A stretch of DNA of 64,000 bases. Origin: Sulfurimonas aquatica. Lineage in GTDB: Bacteria > Campylobacterota > Campylobacteria > Campylobacterales > Sulfurimonadaceae. Under the pieces are notes generated by a model, which was not told the origin of the DNA, searched no databases, and was given only the letters and a program-made list of their open reading frames with translations. Every line of letters starts with the position of its first letter. Position 1 is the first letter of the stretch. The position numbers and the translations under genes were made by a program. The DNA is taken from contig NZ_CP046072.1 in assembly GCF_017357825.1 (NCBI RefSeq), forward strand, positions 1,116,001 to 1,180,000, written 5' to 3'. Shown here piece by piece: positions 51,986 to 59,876 of the stretch.

Positions 51986-52048
51986 ATAATGTTCCAAAAT
52001 TCAATGCTATTTGGAACAATACTCCCGTTACTGATAATTGTTCCAAAT
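51986..52048. repeat. Inverted repeat plus extra half-site after the serine recombinase
   Basis: A perfect 12-bp inverted repeat ATTTGGAACAAT / ATTGTTCCAAAT lies at 52009-52020 and 52037-52048 with a 16-nt spacer. A third, direct half-site, ATAATGTTCCAAAAT, is at 51986-52000. It begins 17 nt after the recombinase stop. It may be an intrinsic terminator, an operator, or remnants of a recombination site; the triple half-site arrangement makes a DNA-binding site plausible. Confidence 0.6.
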
Positions 52049-52162
52049 ATAAGAGTTTTATTCTGTAGCTAAAATATAACTATAAAATCACAATTACATC
52101 ATATTGATTTGATATACTTATACAAACTAAATAAACCACTAAGTTTGTCACAAGGATTATTC

Positions 52163-52234
52163 ATGGGCTATGCAGAGTACTTTAAGTTGCAATCTCTAGT
52201 TGAGATTCAGACAATAACGAATGTCTACAAATAG
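52163..52234 (+). CDS. 23-aa upstream ORF coupled to the PAS histidine kinase
   Basis: ATG 52163 has a good ribosome site (AAGGA at 52152-52156) and encodes 23 residues, MGYAEYFKLQSL then VEIQTITNVYK, ending at TAG 52232. The kinase ATG at 52221 lies within it in another frame and has no ribosome site of its own (CAATAACGA before it). The short ORF could therefore load ribosomes for the kinase. Alternatively it is the original kinase N-terminus after a frameshift. It is a weak call as a functional peptide. Confidence 0.4.
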   Translation: MGYAEYFKLQSLVEIQTITNVYK

Positions 52235-53954
52235 TATTTATAATCCCAAGGGCATCGTAATCGAATCTGAATACATACTTTTACAAAAACAACTAGAACA
52301 CGAGATTCAAAAACGCGAAGAGGCTCAAAAGCTTTTAGAAGAAAAGAATCTTGAGTTGCAAAGAGTAAACGAAGAGTTGTCAAGTTGCCGATATTCCGCC
52401 TCGCAAGAGTTTCTAGATAACCTTCAACTACTTAACGAATACAAAAAAGCGATAGATTACAGTACCCTAGTCTCAATAACGGATAAAAAAGGTATTATTA
52501 CTTACGCTAACGATGCCTTCGTCAAGCTCTCAGGTTATTCTAAAGAGGAACTTCTGGGTAGTCCGCATAATATAATCCGTCATCCTTCTAGTCCTCCAGA
52601 ACAATTCAAGTCCATGTGGGAGACTCTATTTCAGAAGCGAGCATGGCATGGCGTTCTTAAGAATCTTTCTAAAGATAAGGAAACATATTATGTCGACACC
52701 ACGATAACCCCCATTCTCGATAAAACGGGAGAGATTGAAAAGTTCATGGCGATTCGTCAGGATGTCACAGAGCTAGTTGAAGCTACACAAATTATAGAAG
52801 ATGAAAGAAATCGGACAACTGCCATTATGAATGAGCAGGAAGGAATCGTCCTTTTAAGTTCAAACGAAAAAGACGTCACTTTTATAAATCAGACTTTTTT
52901 TGACACTTTTCCTTTTGACGACCTTAATGATTTCAAAACAAAGCACTCTTCCATCAGCGAGCTCTTTTTGAAGGATAATGGATGCCTTTTTAATAGTGAT
53001 ATTCATGATGATTGGACTAATCCGATGTTTGACTTTCCAAATGGACTGCATATAGTATGTATGATGGACCGAAAGAATGAGAAAAAGTTTTTTTCAGTAC
53101 AAGCCAAAAAAGTCCTCCTTGACAAAAGTCACTTCTTCCTCTTTAGTTTTACGGATATTACCAAGATAAAGTTGATGGAACAAGAGCTTGAAACTTTAAA
53201 TTCATCGTTAAAAGAACGGGTGATTAAAGAGGTAGCTAAAAACAAAGAAAAGACTAATCACATGCTACAACAGTCTCGATTGGCCCAGATTGGAGAGATG
53301 CTCTCCATGATAGCCCATCAGTGGAGACAGCCGCTCGCTTCTATCTCTTCCATTACTGGAACTTTAAGCTTAGATATAATGATGGATAACTATAAAAAAG
53401 AGTTCTTTGAAGAGCGCCTCGAGTCCATTAATAGCCTCACCCAGCACCTTTCTTCAACTATTGATGATTTTCGTGACTTTTTTAAAGCCAAGAAGGAAAC
53501 TGAAGAAACTACCTTAGATAACATTCTCAATTCTAGTCTTGCTATCATAAGTCCCGTATTTGAATCGAAGAATATAACTGTTGAGCATACATCATCACAT
53601 CCTGAGATTATATTGAATACCTATGTGAACGAGCTCAGACAAATTATTTTAAATATTATGAAAAATGCCGAAGATGTGTTACTAGAACGGAAGGTTCCAA
53701 ATGCGAAAATATGGATATACTGCTATAAGGATGACAATTATGCGACTTTTAGTATCGAAGATAATGCTGGAGGAATTCCCGAAGAACATATTCCAAAGAT
53801 ATTCGATCCCTATTTTAGTACTAAACACGAAAAAGATGGTACGGGCTTAGGGCTTTATATGTCTAAGACCATCATAGAAGAGCATTGTAAAGGTAAATTA
53901 TCTGTTAGCAATACTGAAAATGGAGCGAAATTTATTATTCAGCTGCCAATCTAA
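52221..53954 (+). CDS. PAS-domain sensor histidine kinase, soluble
   Basis: 577 aa with no membrane helices. It has an N-terminal coiled coil (about 16-60), PAS1 (about 75-190: STLVSITDKKGIITYANDAF, GSPHNIIRHPSSPP, an aerotaxis-receptor-like pattern), PAS2 (about 200-315), a coiled coil, and HisKA with His366 in SMIAHQWRQPLASIS. The ATPase has LNIMKNAEDVL, IEDNAGGIPEEHIPKIFDPYFSTK and GTGLGLYMSKTIIEEHC. No cognate regulator is adjacent. Codon use looks visibly richer in G/C-ending codons than neighbouring genes, which may mean recent transfer. Confidence 0.92.
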   Translation: MSTNSIYNPKGIVIESEYILLQKQLEHEIQKREEAQKLLEEKNLELQRVNEELSSCRYSASQEFLDNLQLLNEYKKAIDYSTLVSITDKKGIITYANDAFVKLSGYSKEELLGSPHNIIRHPSSPPEQFKSMWETLFQKRAWHGVLKNLSKDKETYYVDTTITPILDKTGEIEKFMAIRQDVTELVEATQIIEDERNRTTAIMNEQEGIVLLSSNEKDVTFINQTFFDTFPFDDLNDFKTKHSSISELFLKDNGCLFNSDIHDDWTNPMFDFPNGLHIVCMMDRKNEKKFFSVQAKKVLLDKSHFFLFSFTDITKIKLMEQELETLNSSLKERVIKEVAKNKEKTNHMLQQSRLAQIGEMLSMIAHQWRQPLASISSITGTLSLDIMMDNYKKEFFEERLESINSLTQHLSSTIDDFRDFFKAKKETEETTLDNILNSSLAIISPVFESKNITVEHTSSHPEIILNTYVNELRQIILNIMKNAEDVLLERKVPNAKIWIYCYKDDNYATFSIEDNAGGIPEEHIPKIFDPYFSTKHEKDGTGLGLYMSKTIIEEHCKGKLSVSNTENGAKFIIQLPI

Positions 53955-54036
53955 GGTATTAATACACTTATCATATTGAATGAGTAATTTCAATCCAGCT
54001 AGGCGAATAACCAATCCAAAGACTTACTGGGGACCG

Positions 54037-54180
54037 TTCAAAAATCTGTGTCAATCGGGTAAAATAAAACTTACTCTATACCGAACCTGTATGTTTTGGA
54101 ACTTTCTCTAAGTTTAAAACTCAATTGTTGAACTATGATATCCTTTTCATGACTATCTGTTGCTGACACAAAAATCTGAA
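54037..54180. repeat. Possible insertion-sequence remnant bounded by imperfect inverted repeats
   Basis: The ends TTCAAAAATCTGTGTCA (54037-54053) and TGACACAAAAATCTGAA (54164-54180) are imperfect inverted repeats sharing TTCA and TGTGTCA. The 110 bp between them hold no ORF of note. Such GTGTCA ends recall terminal repeats of some transposase families, so this may be a MITE-like or internally deleted element. No flanking target duplication was seen. It lies between the PAS kinase and hipA, in the plastic region. Confidence 0.4.
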
Positions 54181-54208
54181 TGCAATCTAGTAACACCCTT
54201 TATAGTCT

Positions 54209-55360
54209 TTAAACGACTTCTTCCCAGCAGTTCTTTAGATTCTCTAAAAAAGCTTCTACCTCTTCATCACTTGATTGATACTTATCTATCTCATCTTTTG
54301 TAATTTTTACAGCTTCTATACAAGTTGCTATTATCTCTTCATACTCTTTTTGAGATAGGCCACAACTCTGTTTAGCAAAAGTTTTATATGTTTTTTCCTT
54401 CCACCAAAGTTTTCCACCACTGAGTTTCAAAGCAGGTATGTCATTTTTAATATATACGGTTGTAGTTATTACATCATATATAGGTGCTAGTCTTGCATCC
54501 TGATAATCATCTTCATACAATACACCGTAGTTCTTTAAGTGTCCGTCTCCATTTCTTAAAAGATGATTCATTATAAGTGCTGTAAAAAAGTCTTTTAATG
54601 CTTTTTTTCTTGTTTGTGGACTAACTACATCTTTTATAACTCTTACTACCTCTTCATAACTACCATTATATTTCTCATCAGTCCCTCTAGCAGTAAGTAC
54701 ACACATATCTTCAAAGCCTAAATATGATTCATCATCTTTTATGTCAAACCGTTTCATTATAAACATTGAAAGATCTTCACTTAGATAAAAATCTGGTGTA
54801 TCAAGACCAGCATTTACAACCGCTCTCATACAAAAGTACTCGTTAAGTGCAAGTTGTGGATATGTTTTCTCCCATGACTTAACTATGTAATGCTCAAACT
54901 TCATTGTATTTTTGTTTTGGGCTGTGAGAAGTAGCTTTGGCTGAACACCTGATACTCCTGAGCGAATTGCATATTTTTGCATTAACTCTTCAAAGAGGTC
55001 TGTTTTAGTATTTTTTAATATATCATCTAACTTTAATCTCTCGCTTTCTTCACTTAAAAAGTTAAACTTTACACGACCAAGCATATAGGGACCGATTAAC
55101 TTTAAAAAATTAATATCATCCATCTCTTGGATTTTTGCAAAGTGGTTTTTTATTGCCTCTTTTAAAGAACCCTCTGGCATATTCATCTCAAAAATTGGAT
55201 GGAGTTTTTTTGAGTTCCAGCTTGATTTGCGTATAGGCATCGTTAAAGATACCACAGAGGTAGAATTATCTAGATAATTAAAAACATATTGCTCATCTTC
55301 ATAAGCTAAGTTACCAGAGAGTTCTTTATTGATATAGACTTTTAAGCTGCTATCTTTCAT
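54209..55360 (-). CDS. hipA: HipA-family serine/threonine kinase toxin
   Basis: 383 aa. The N-terminal subdomain (about 1-100) has the HipA-type VYINKELSGNLAY and LTMPIRKSSW. The kinase part has the Gly-rich loop SGVSGVQPKLLL (about 134-145), IMKRFDI with a catalytic lysine region, the catalytic loop MNHLLRNGDGHLKNYG and APIYDVITTT (metal Asp). HipA phosphorylates glutamyl-tRNA synthetase in E. coli; the target here is unknown. It overlaps hipB by 11 nt, antitoxin first. Confidence 0.92.
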   Translation of the reverse strand: MKDSSLKVYINKELSGNLAYEDEQYVFNYLDNSTSVVSLTMPIRKSSWNSKKLHPIFEMNMPEGSLKEAIKNHFAKIQEMDDINFLKLIGPYMLGRVKFNFLSEESERLKLDDILKNTKTDLFEELMQKYAIRSGVSGVQPKLLLTAQNKNTMKFEHYIVKSWEKTYPQLALNEYFCMRAVVNAGLDTPDFYLSEDLSMFIMKRFDIKDDESYLGFEDMCVLTARGTDEKYNGSYEEVVRVIKDVVSPQTRKKALKDFFTALIMNHLLRNGDGHLKNYGVLYEDDYQDARLAPIYDVITTTVYIKNDIPALKLSGGKLWWKEKTYKTFAKQSCGLSQKEYEEIIATCIEAVKITKDEIDKYQSSDEEVEAFLENLKNCWEEVV

Positions 55361-55592
55361 CTTGCAACTCTTCTAATGTTTTTGGTCTACCTTTCATTCT
55401 TATATTAAGCTCATAGCCGAGAAGATCTAAAATAGTCTCAACTTTTTTGATACCAACTTCATCTACAAAACCATTTTCTATCTTGCTTATAGTCCTTTTA
55501 GTGATACCAGAGTAGTTCTCTAAATCATCTTGGGACCATTTTTTACTCTTTCTTAAAGATTTTATCTCTAAACCTAACTCATTAAGTGTCAT
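55350..55592 (-). CDS. hipB: HipB-type XRE antitoxin
   Basis: 80 aa. A Cro/CI helix-turn-helix occupies about residues 5-65 (LGLEIKSLRKSKKWSQDDLENYSGITKRTISKIENG, read in two parts), followed by a short tail (KGRPKTLEELQDE) that may contact HipA. It would repress the hipBA promoter. The 290-nt region upstream contains AAGTATA and TATACTT arms (55611-55617 and 55654-55660) and a further AAAATACTT that could be operator sites. Confidence 0.9.
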   Translation of the reverse strand: MTLNELGLEIKSLRKSKKWSQDDLENYSGITKRTISKIENGFVDEVGIKKVETILDLLGYELNIRMKGRPKTLEELQDER

Positions 55593-55883
55593 AGTAAGTC
55601 CTAATTTCAGAAGTATATTTCTTATAGTATCAGTAAAATACTTAATAATGTATTATACTTCCTATATTGTTCACTGGAACTATCGAGTATAAATCAGAGA
55701 TGCATCACTCACTATTAGCTACATAGTTTGTACAATTTAGGAGCTTTATATTAATGCACTATAAGCAATAATCGCCATCTAAGAATTAGAAAAATAAATT
55801 TAAAGGAATTGCATATCTCTGATGCTCCTAATCCCCAAAAGAAAGTATATCCTTACCCAAATAGAGTATAATTCCAACAACAT
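55593..55883. other. hipBA upstream region, no gene
   Basis: AT-rich 291 nt between hipB and the decayed ATPase. It probably contains the hipBA promoter. Inverted AAGTATA / TATACTT arms separated by 36 nt lie 19 nt upstream of the hipB ATG. Otherwise nothing convincing was seen. Confidence 0.5.
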
Positions 55884-56516
55884 TTAAGGATGACTTCTTT
55901 TGAAAATTAACAATATGTTAAAGGCATCTATTTTTATACTTTGTGAAGATTTAACTACTATAGCAAAAATCTTACTCCCTTTTTCAAGTATTAAATCTAT
56001 CTCTTTTTTGTCATTTGTTCTGTAGTAATATATCTTAGTTTGAGTTGTACTCTAACTGATGTGCTTTAGCAGCTCACTATAGACAAATGTCTCTACTGCA
56101 TCTCCTTTGTGAACTGAATTTATAAGTTCATCAGCACTGCTAATATCAAGTAGGTGAGAGAATACTCCACTATTTGTCATGAAAAGCTTTTGTGACTTTA
56201 TAAATTGTGTTGAGATATTTGAGCTATACGGTTGAAAAAGCGATATCTGATAAATCATTTCCAATATCTCTTATGTCTCGTTCTACATATGTACTAATAT
56301 AAGAGTTATACCATAATGATTTCCCTCTTATGGAGTCTATCTTTAAAATCTCAGGGTATTCCCCATTGATTATTGCAGTTAAAATTTCTTCATACGATAT
56401 TGCTATACTCTTTAATCCATCCACCCCTTTGCTAAAGAAAATATCTATTAGCCTCTCTAAAAAACAGATTATTATAGAAGCAAACTTTTTTGAATTTGAA
56501 ATAACATTTTAAATAT
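55884..56516 (-). pseudogene. Decayed DUF4143-family ATP-binding protein, C-terminal remnant
   Basis: Three blocks of the family are recognisable on the minus strand. First comes IINGEYPEILK...YNSYISTYVERDIRDIGNDLSDIAF (ending at a stop at 56224). In another frame follows IYQISLFQPYSSN...KLFMTNSGVFSHLLDI...GDAVETFVYSELLKHIS up to an in-frame TAG at 56052-56054. Beyond that stop, in the same frame, the sequence continues TKIYYYRTNDKKEIDLILEKGSKIF then AIVVKSSQS, to TAA at 55884. The order matches DUF4143 proteins, with a frameshift, a missing ~45-residue middle, one nonsense codon, and the N-terminal AAA domain lost. The upstream limit is uncertain. Confidence 0.78.
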
Positions 56517-56867
56517 TTTCCAGTTCAAATACAATATCAGGGTAGTCTTACAGTGTGAATAGTAGAGAAAAGTGCAATAAATTAGATAAATATAGATTCT
56601 ATAAATAGGAAAAATTTATAAAAAAATATGAAAAATGAAATTATTATAAATAATATATATGGAAAATCAGTTTTCAACAGTATGGGTAATTTAGAACCTA
56701 AAAGTAGATCTATTTTTATTGTTCATATAATATTTTAGTATAAATAGTTGTGATAAAATGAGTTGTAAACTTTTTAAAACTATTTGAAAAATACCACTAA
56801 TTGCTGCTCATCGTGGAGCTTTCTCTTTAGTATGGGTGTGAATAGTGATATCTACTAGGAGTATGAA
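56517..56867. other. AT-rich intergenic region before amrS
   Basis: 351 nt with no ORF of note. It holds several A/T runs and two near copies of AGTATGGGT (about 56690 and 56830). AGGAG at 56857-56861 is the amrS ribosome site. It may contain debris of the plastic region, but no element could be defined. Confidence 0.5.
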
Positions 56868-57893
56868 ATGTCAAGTTTAGCATGGCTTAGCAAAAAGTTA
56901 GAGAGTGAAAAAGTACTCTGTCAAGCCTGTTCTCACTCTTGTGTTCTAAAAGAGGGAGAGTATGGTATTTGTGGCGTTAGAAAAGTTGAAAATGGTGAAC
57001 TACAACTCTTGGTCTATGGTTTAGCTGCAGCTATAAACGTAGATCCAGTTGAGAAGAAGCCGATGTTTCACTTTCTACCAAATACTAAGGCCTTTTCTTT
57101 AGGTACGGTTGGGTGTAATCTCTCATGTACTTTTTGTCAAAATTATTCGATTTCTCAGTATCCAAAAGAGAATGCTCATCAGATAGCGGGACGAGAACTC
57201 TCACCCCAACAAATAGTTGATTTAGCAATACAAAATGGGTGTGATTCTATAGCATACACCTATAATGAGCCAATAGTCTTTTTTGAATATACCTATGACA
57301 CTGCAAAGCTAGCACATGCAAGAGGGCTTAAAAACATCTATGTTACTAGTGGCTACGAAACGAAAAAAGCGATTGATCTACTTGCTCCCTACATTGATGG
57401 GATGAACATAGATATAAAGTCCTTTTCAAATGAGTTTTATAAAGAGATTTGTGGAGCAAAACTCAAACCTGTTCTAGAGAGCGTAAAATATGCTAAAGAG
57501 AATGGGATATGGGTTGAGATAACGACTTTAATCATCCCTGATAAAAATGATTCTATGGAGGAGCTTCGCTCCATAGCAAACTTTATTGCTAGCGTTGATA
57601 ACTCAATCCCTTGGCATATCTCAGCTTTTCATCCTATGTACAAGATGTTAGACGCTCCTAGAACGCCTTTTAGCACTCTTAAAAAAGCTTATGATATTGG
57701 CAAAGAAGAGGGTTTAAAATATATATACCTTGGAAATGTGGATGATGAAAAGCGTGAATCTACCTACTGTCCAAAGTGCAATAATGGCGTTATAAGAAGA
57801 AATGGAAGGATAGGGGAGCATGTTACTAACCATCTAGATGAGAATGGCGTTTGTCCCCACTGTTCTTATGAGTTAGAGGGAGTCTGGAAATAA
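56868..57893 (+). CDS. amrS: AmmeMemoRadiSam system radical SAM enzyme (AmrS)
   Basis: 341 aa. The N-terminal Cys cluster (VLCQACSHSCVLKEGEYGICGVR) precedes the radical SAM motif C-x3-C-x2-C in VGCNLSCTFCQNYSISQ (about residues 82-98). SIAYTYNEPIVFFEY, VTSGYETKKAI and MNIDIKSF are family segments. The C-terminus carries further Cys pairs (YCPKCNN, CPHCSYEL). AmrS works with AMMECR1 and Memo family proteins; neither is in the window. The chemistry is not firmly established. AGGAG ribosome site; monocistronic. Confidence 0.93.
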   Translation: MSSLAWLSKKLESEKVLCQACSHSCVLKEGEYGICGVRKVENGELQLLVYGLAAAINVDPVEKKPMFHFLPNTKAFSLGTVGCNLSCTFCQNYSISQYPKENAHQIAGRELSPQQIVDLAIQNGCDSIAYTYNEPIVFFEYTYDTAKLAHARGLKNIYVTSGYETKKAIDLLAPYIDGMNIDIKSFSNEFYKEICGAKLKPVLESVKYAKENGIWVEITTLIIPDKNDSMEELRSIANFIASVDNSIPWHISAFHPMYKMLDAPRTPFSTLKKAYDIGKEEGLKYIYLGNVDDEKRESTYCPKCNNGVIRRNGRIGEHVTNHLDENGVCPHCSYELEGVWK

Positions 57894-57899
57894 TAATCT

Positions 57900-59294
57900 T
57901 TAGAGTTCATTTTTCTCACCATATGAGACAATATGAGTATCTATATGTAATTTTTCTGTTATCATCTCTTTAAAAGTTTGTTGGGCTATCTTTTCTCCAT
58001 GAATAATAAATACTTTTTTAAGATTTTTAATCTTTGAAATCCAGTGAATCATACCCTCTTGGTCAGCATGCGCTGAAAAGCCATTTATAGTATGTATGGA
58101 AGCTTTTACAATAATGTCTTCATTGTAAATATTTATCCACTCAGCACCCTCAATAATCTCTCTGCCTAAAGTTCCCATTGCTTGGTACCCAACAAAAACT
58201 ATGGCGTTTTTACTCTCCCAGATTTTGTGTTTAAAGTGACGGGTGATTCTTCCACCATTGCACATACCGCTACCGGCTATTATGATTGCTCTTGAGTCTA
58301 TGTCGTTGATGGCTTTTGACTCTTCTGGCTCTTCAGTGTAAGTAAGCCATTCAAAGTCAAATACAGAACCATTCTCTTTGATGTTTTCTTGGCAGTTTTC
58401 ATTTAACTCTTCAGAGTACTTATGATAAACGTCTGTAGCTTTTGTAGCCATAGGACTATCTAGAAACACTTGGCACTTTGGCAGCTCTTTTTTCTGATGC
58501 ATATCGCGTAAAATGTAGAGCAACTCTTGTGTTCTCTCAACCGCAAAAGAGGGGATTAAAACATTTCCACCTGCATTTATTGTTTTGATGATCACTTCTT
58601 TAAATTCGGCTATGGTTGATTCTATTGGTTGATGGTTTCTATCGCCATAAGTAGACTCAACATATAAAAAATCCGCTTTTTTACACTTTTGCAAATTTGG
58701 AAGCACAATGTTGTTGTCATTTCCAATATCGCCTGAGAAAACTACCGTATGAGAAACGCCATCTTGCATGTAAGAAATCTCTAAAAAAGCTGCACCGAGG
58801 ATATGCCCAGCGTTACGGTAAGCAACACTAACTCCCTCGCAAATTTCATAATACTCATCGTACTCTGTCTCTACCCACTCTTTGTTGAATGTGCTTTGAA
58901 CGTCGAGAGGGCCATAGAGTGGTTTTTGTAGTTTTTTCTCTGTGGCTTTTCGAGCCGCTTTTTTATACTTTGTTTCAAAGTCTTCATTCATGATTTTTGC
59001 GCTATCCATAAGAATGATATAGGCTAAGTCTTTGGTTGCGGGGGTGGCGTATATCTTGCCTTTAAAGCCCTCTTTTACAAGTTTTGGAATACGACCTATA
59101 TGGTCAAGGTGAGCATGTGTGACTAAGAGGTAATCTATCTTTGAGGGATCAAAAGCAAAAGGTCTTTGATTTTGATCCTCTTCTTCGCCTTGAAACATAC
59201 CACAATCTATCATGATGGAGATACCATCAACTTCTAAAATATGGCAAGATCCAGTGACCTCTTGTGTAGCTCCGTAGGATGTAACTGTTGGCAT
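57900..59294 (-). CDS. Beta-CASP metallo-beta-lactamase RNA nuclease
   Basis: 464 aa. The MBL motifs are THAHLDHIGR (motif 2), GHILGAAFLEI and FSGDIGND. The beta-CASP insert begins around residue 210 with YVESTYGDRNH and includes LIPSFAVERTQELL. Later motifs are IAGSGMCNGGRITRHFK and INGFSAHADQEGM, ending with FIIHGE. It resembles CPSF73-like/YsfL-type RNases, and the cleavage target is unknown. It converges with amrS (6-nt gap). Upstream is a possible but weak Fur-like site. Confidence 0.92.
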   Translation of the reverse strand: MPTVTSYGATQEVTGSCHILEVDGISIMIDCGMFQGEEEDQNQRPFAFDPSKIDYLLVTHAHLDHIGRIPKLVKEGFKGKIYATPATKDLAYIILMDSAKIMNEDFETKYKKAARKATEKKLQKPLYGPLDVQSTFNKEWVETEYDEYYEICEGVSVAYRNAGHILGAAFLEISYMQDGVSHTVVFSGDIGNDNNIVLPNLQKCKKADFLYVESTYGDRNHQPIESTIAEFKEVIIKTINAGGNVLIPSFAVERTQELLYILRDMHQKKELPKCQVFLDSPMATKATDVYHKYSEELNENCQENIKENGSVFDFEWLTYTEEPEESKAINDIDSRAIIIAGSGMCNGGRITRHFKHKIWESKNAIVFVGYQAMGTLGREIIEGAEWINIYNEDIIVKASIHTINGFSAHADQEGMIHWISKIKNLKKVFIIHGEKIAQQTFKEMITEKLHIDTHIVSYGEKNEL

Positions 59295-59388
59295 AATAGA
59301 CTCCTATAGTAATGATTATTATCTATACTATAGCGTCTATTAAATAATTTTATAGTTTATTTGATATAAATATCTGTAAAATATTCTC

Positions 59389-59814
59389 TTAAACTTTTAA
59401 AGAGCTACTCCAGATACCGTGTAGGTTACATCCAGCTTTAGCACTAAGAGTTTTAACGCCATCTAGTTTAACACTAAATGATGCAGTTCCACGAGAGATT
59501 TCAGCTTCTAGTGTAGAAGTTCCTACTTTTTTCCCATCAGCGGATAAAGAGATAAAGTCAATCCAGTGCGCTGGAGTACTTGGGTGAATAATTCCACCTT
59601 GTCCAACTGTGATTTCTACTAAAGTATAACCCTTAGAATCTTTTGTGCCTAGAGTTATCTGTGGCGTATGTTTAAGTTCACCAGGCGCTAGTTTTTTTGG
59701 ATCTTTTGGAGTCATTTCCATACGGTTCATATATGGAGCCTCTTTAGCACTAGCTGTTACTGCAACACCAAGTGCAGCGATTGTAGATAATTTTATAGCT
59801 TCTCTTCTGTTCAT
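59389..59814 (-). CDS. Tat-exported superoxide reductase (neelaredoxin-like)
   Basis: 141 aa. The Tat signal is MNRREAIKLSTIAALGVAVT (twin Arg at 3-4), so the protein is periplasmic. The iron-centre ligands are all present: His49 (KHTPQI), His77 and His83 (IIHPSTPAHWIDF), Cys129 and His132 (GCNLHGIW). The catalytic Lys48 is kept, but the Glu usually just before Lys is Leu47, with Glu46 one position earlier. It reduces superoxide to peroxide without making oxygen. No N-terminal desulforedoxin domain is present. Monocistronic between the beta-CASP and kinase genes. Confidence 0.88.
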   Translation of the reverse strand: MNRREAIKLSTIAALGVAVTASAKEAPYMNRMEMTPKDPKKLAPGELKHTPQITLGTKDSKGYTLVEITVGQGGIIHPSTPAHWIDFISLSADGKKVGTSTLEAEISRGTASFSVKLDGVKTLSAKAGCNLHGIWSSSLKV

Positions 59815-59876
59815 TTTTTATTCCTTATTATTTGGTTGGTTATCTGTAATTTTATCATCTTTATATTAACTCTTTA

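Noticed and set aside
59305-59330. Possible Fur box before the beta-CASP gene
   Set aside because: AATGATTATTATC resembles half of a Fur site, but only about 11 of 19 positions fit the consensus, little better than chance in AT-rich DNA.
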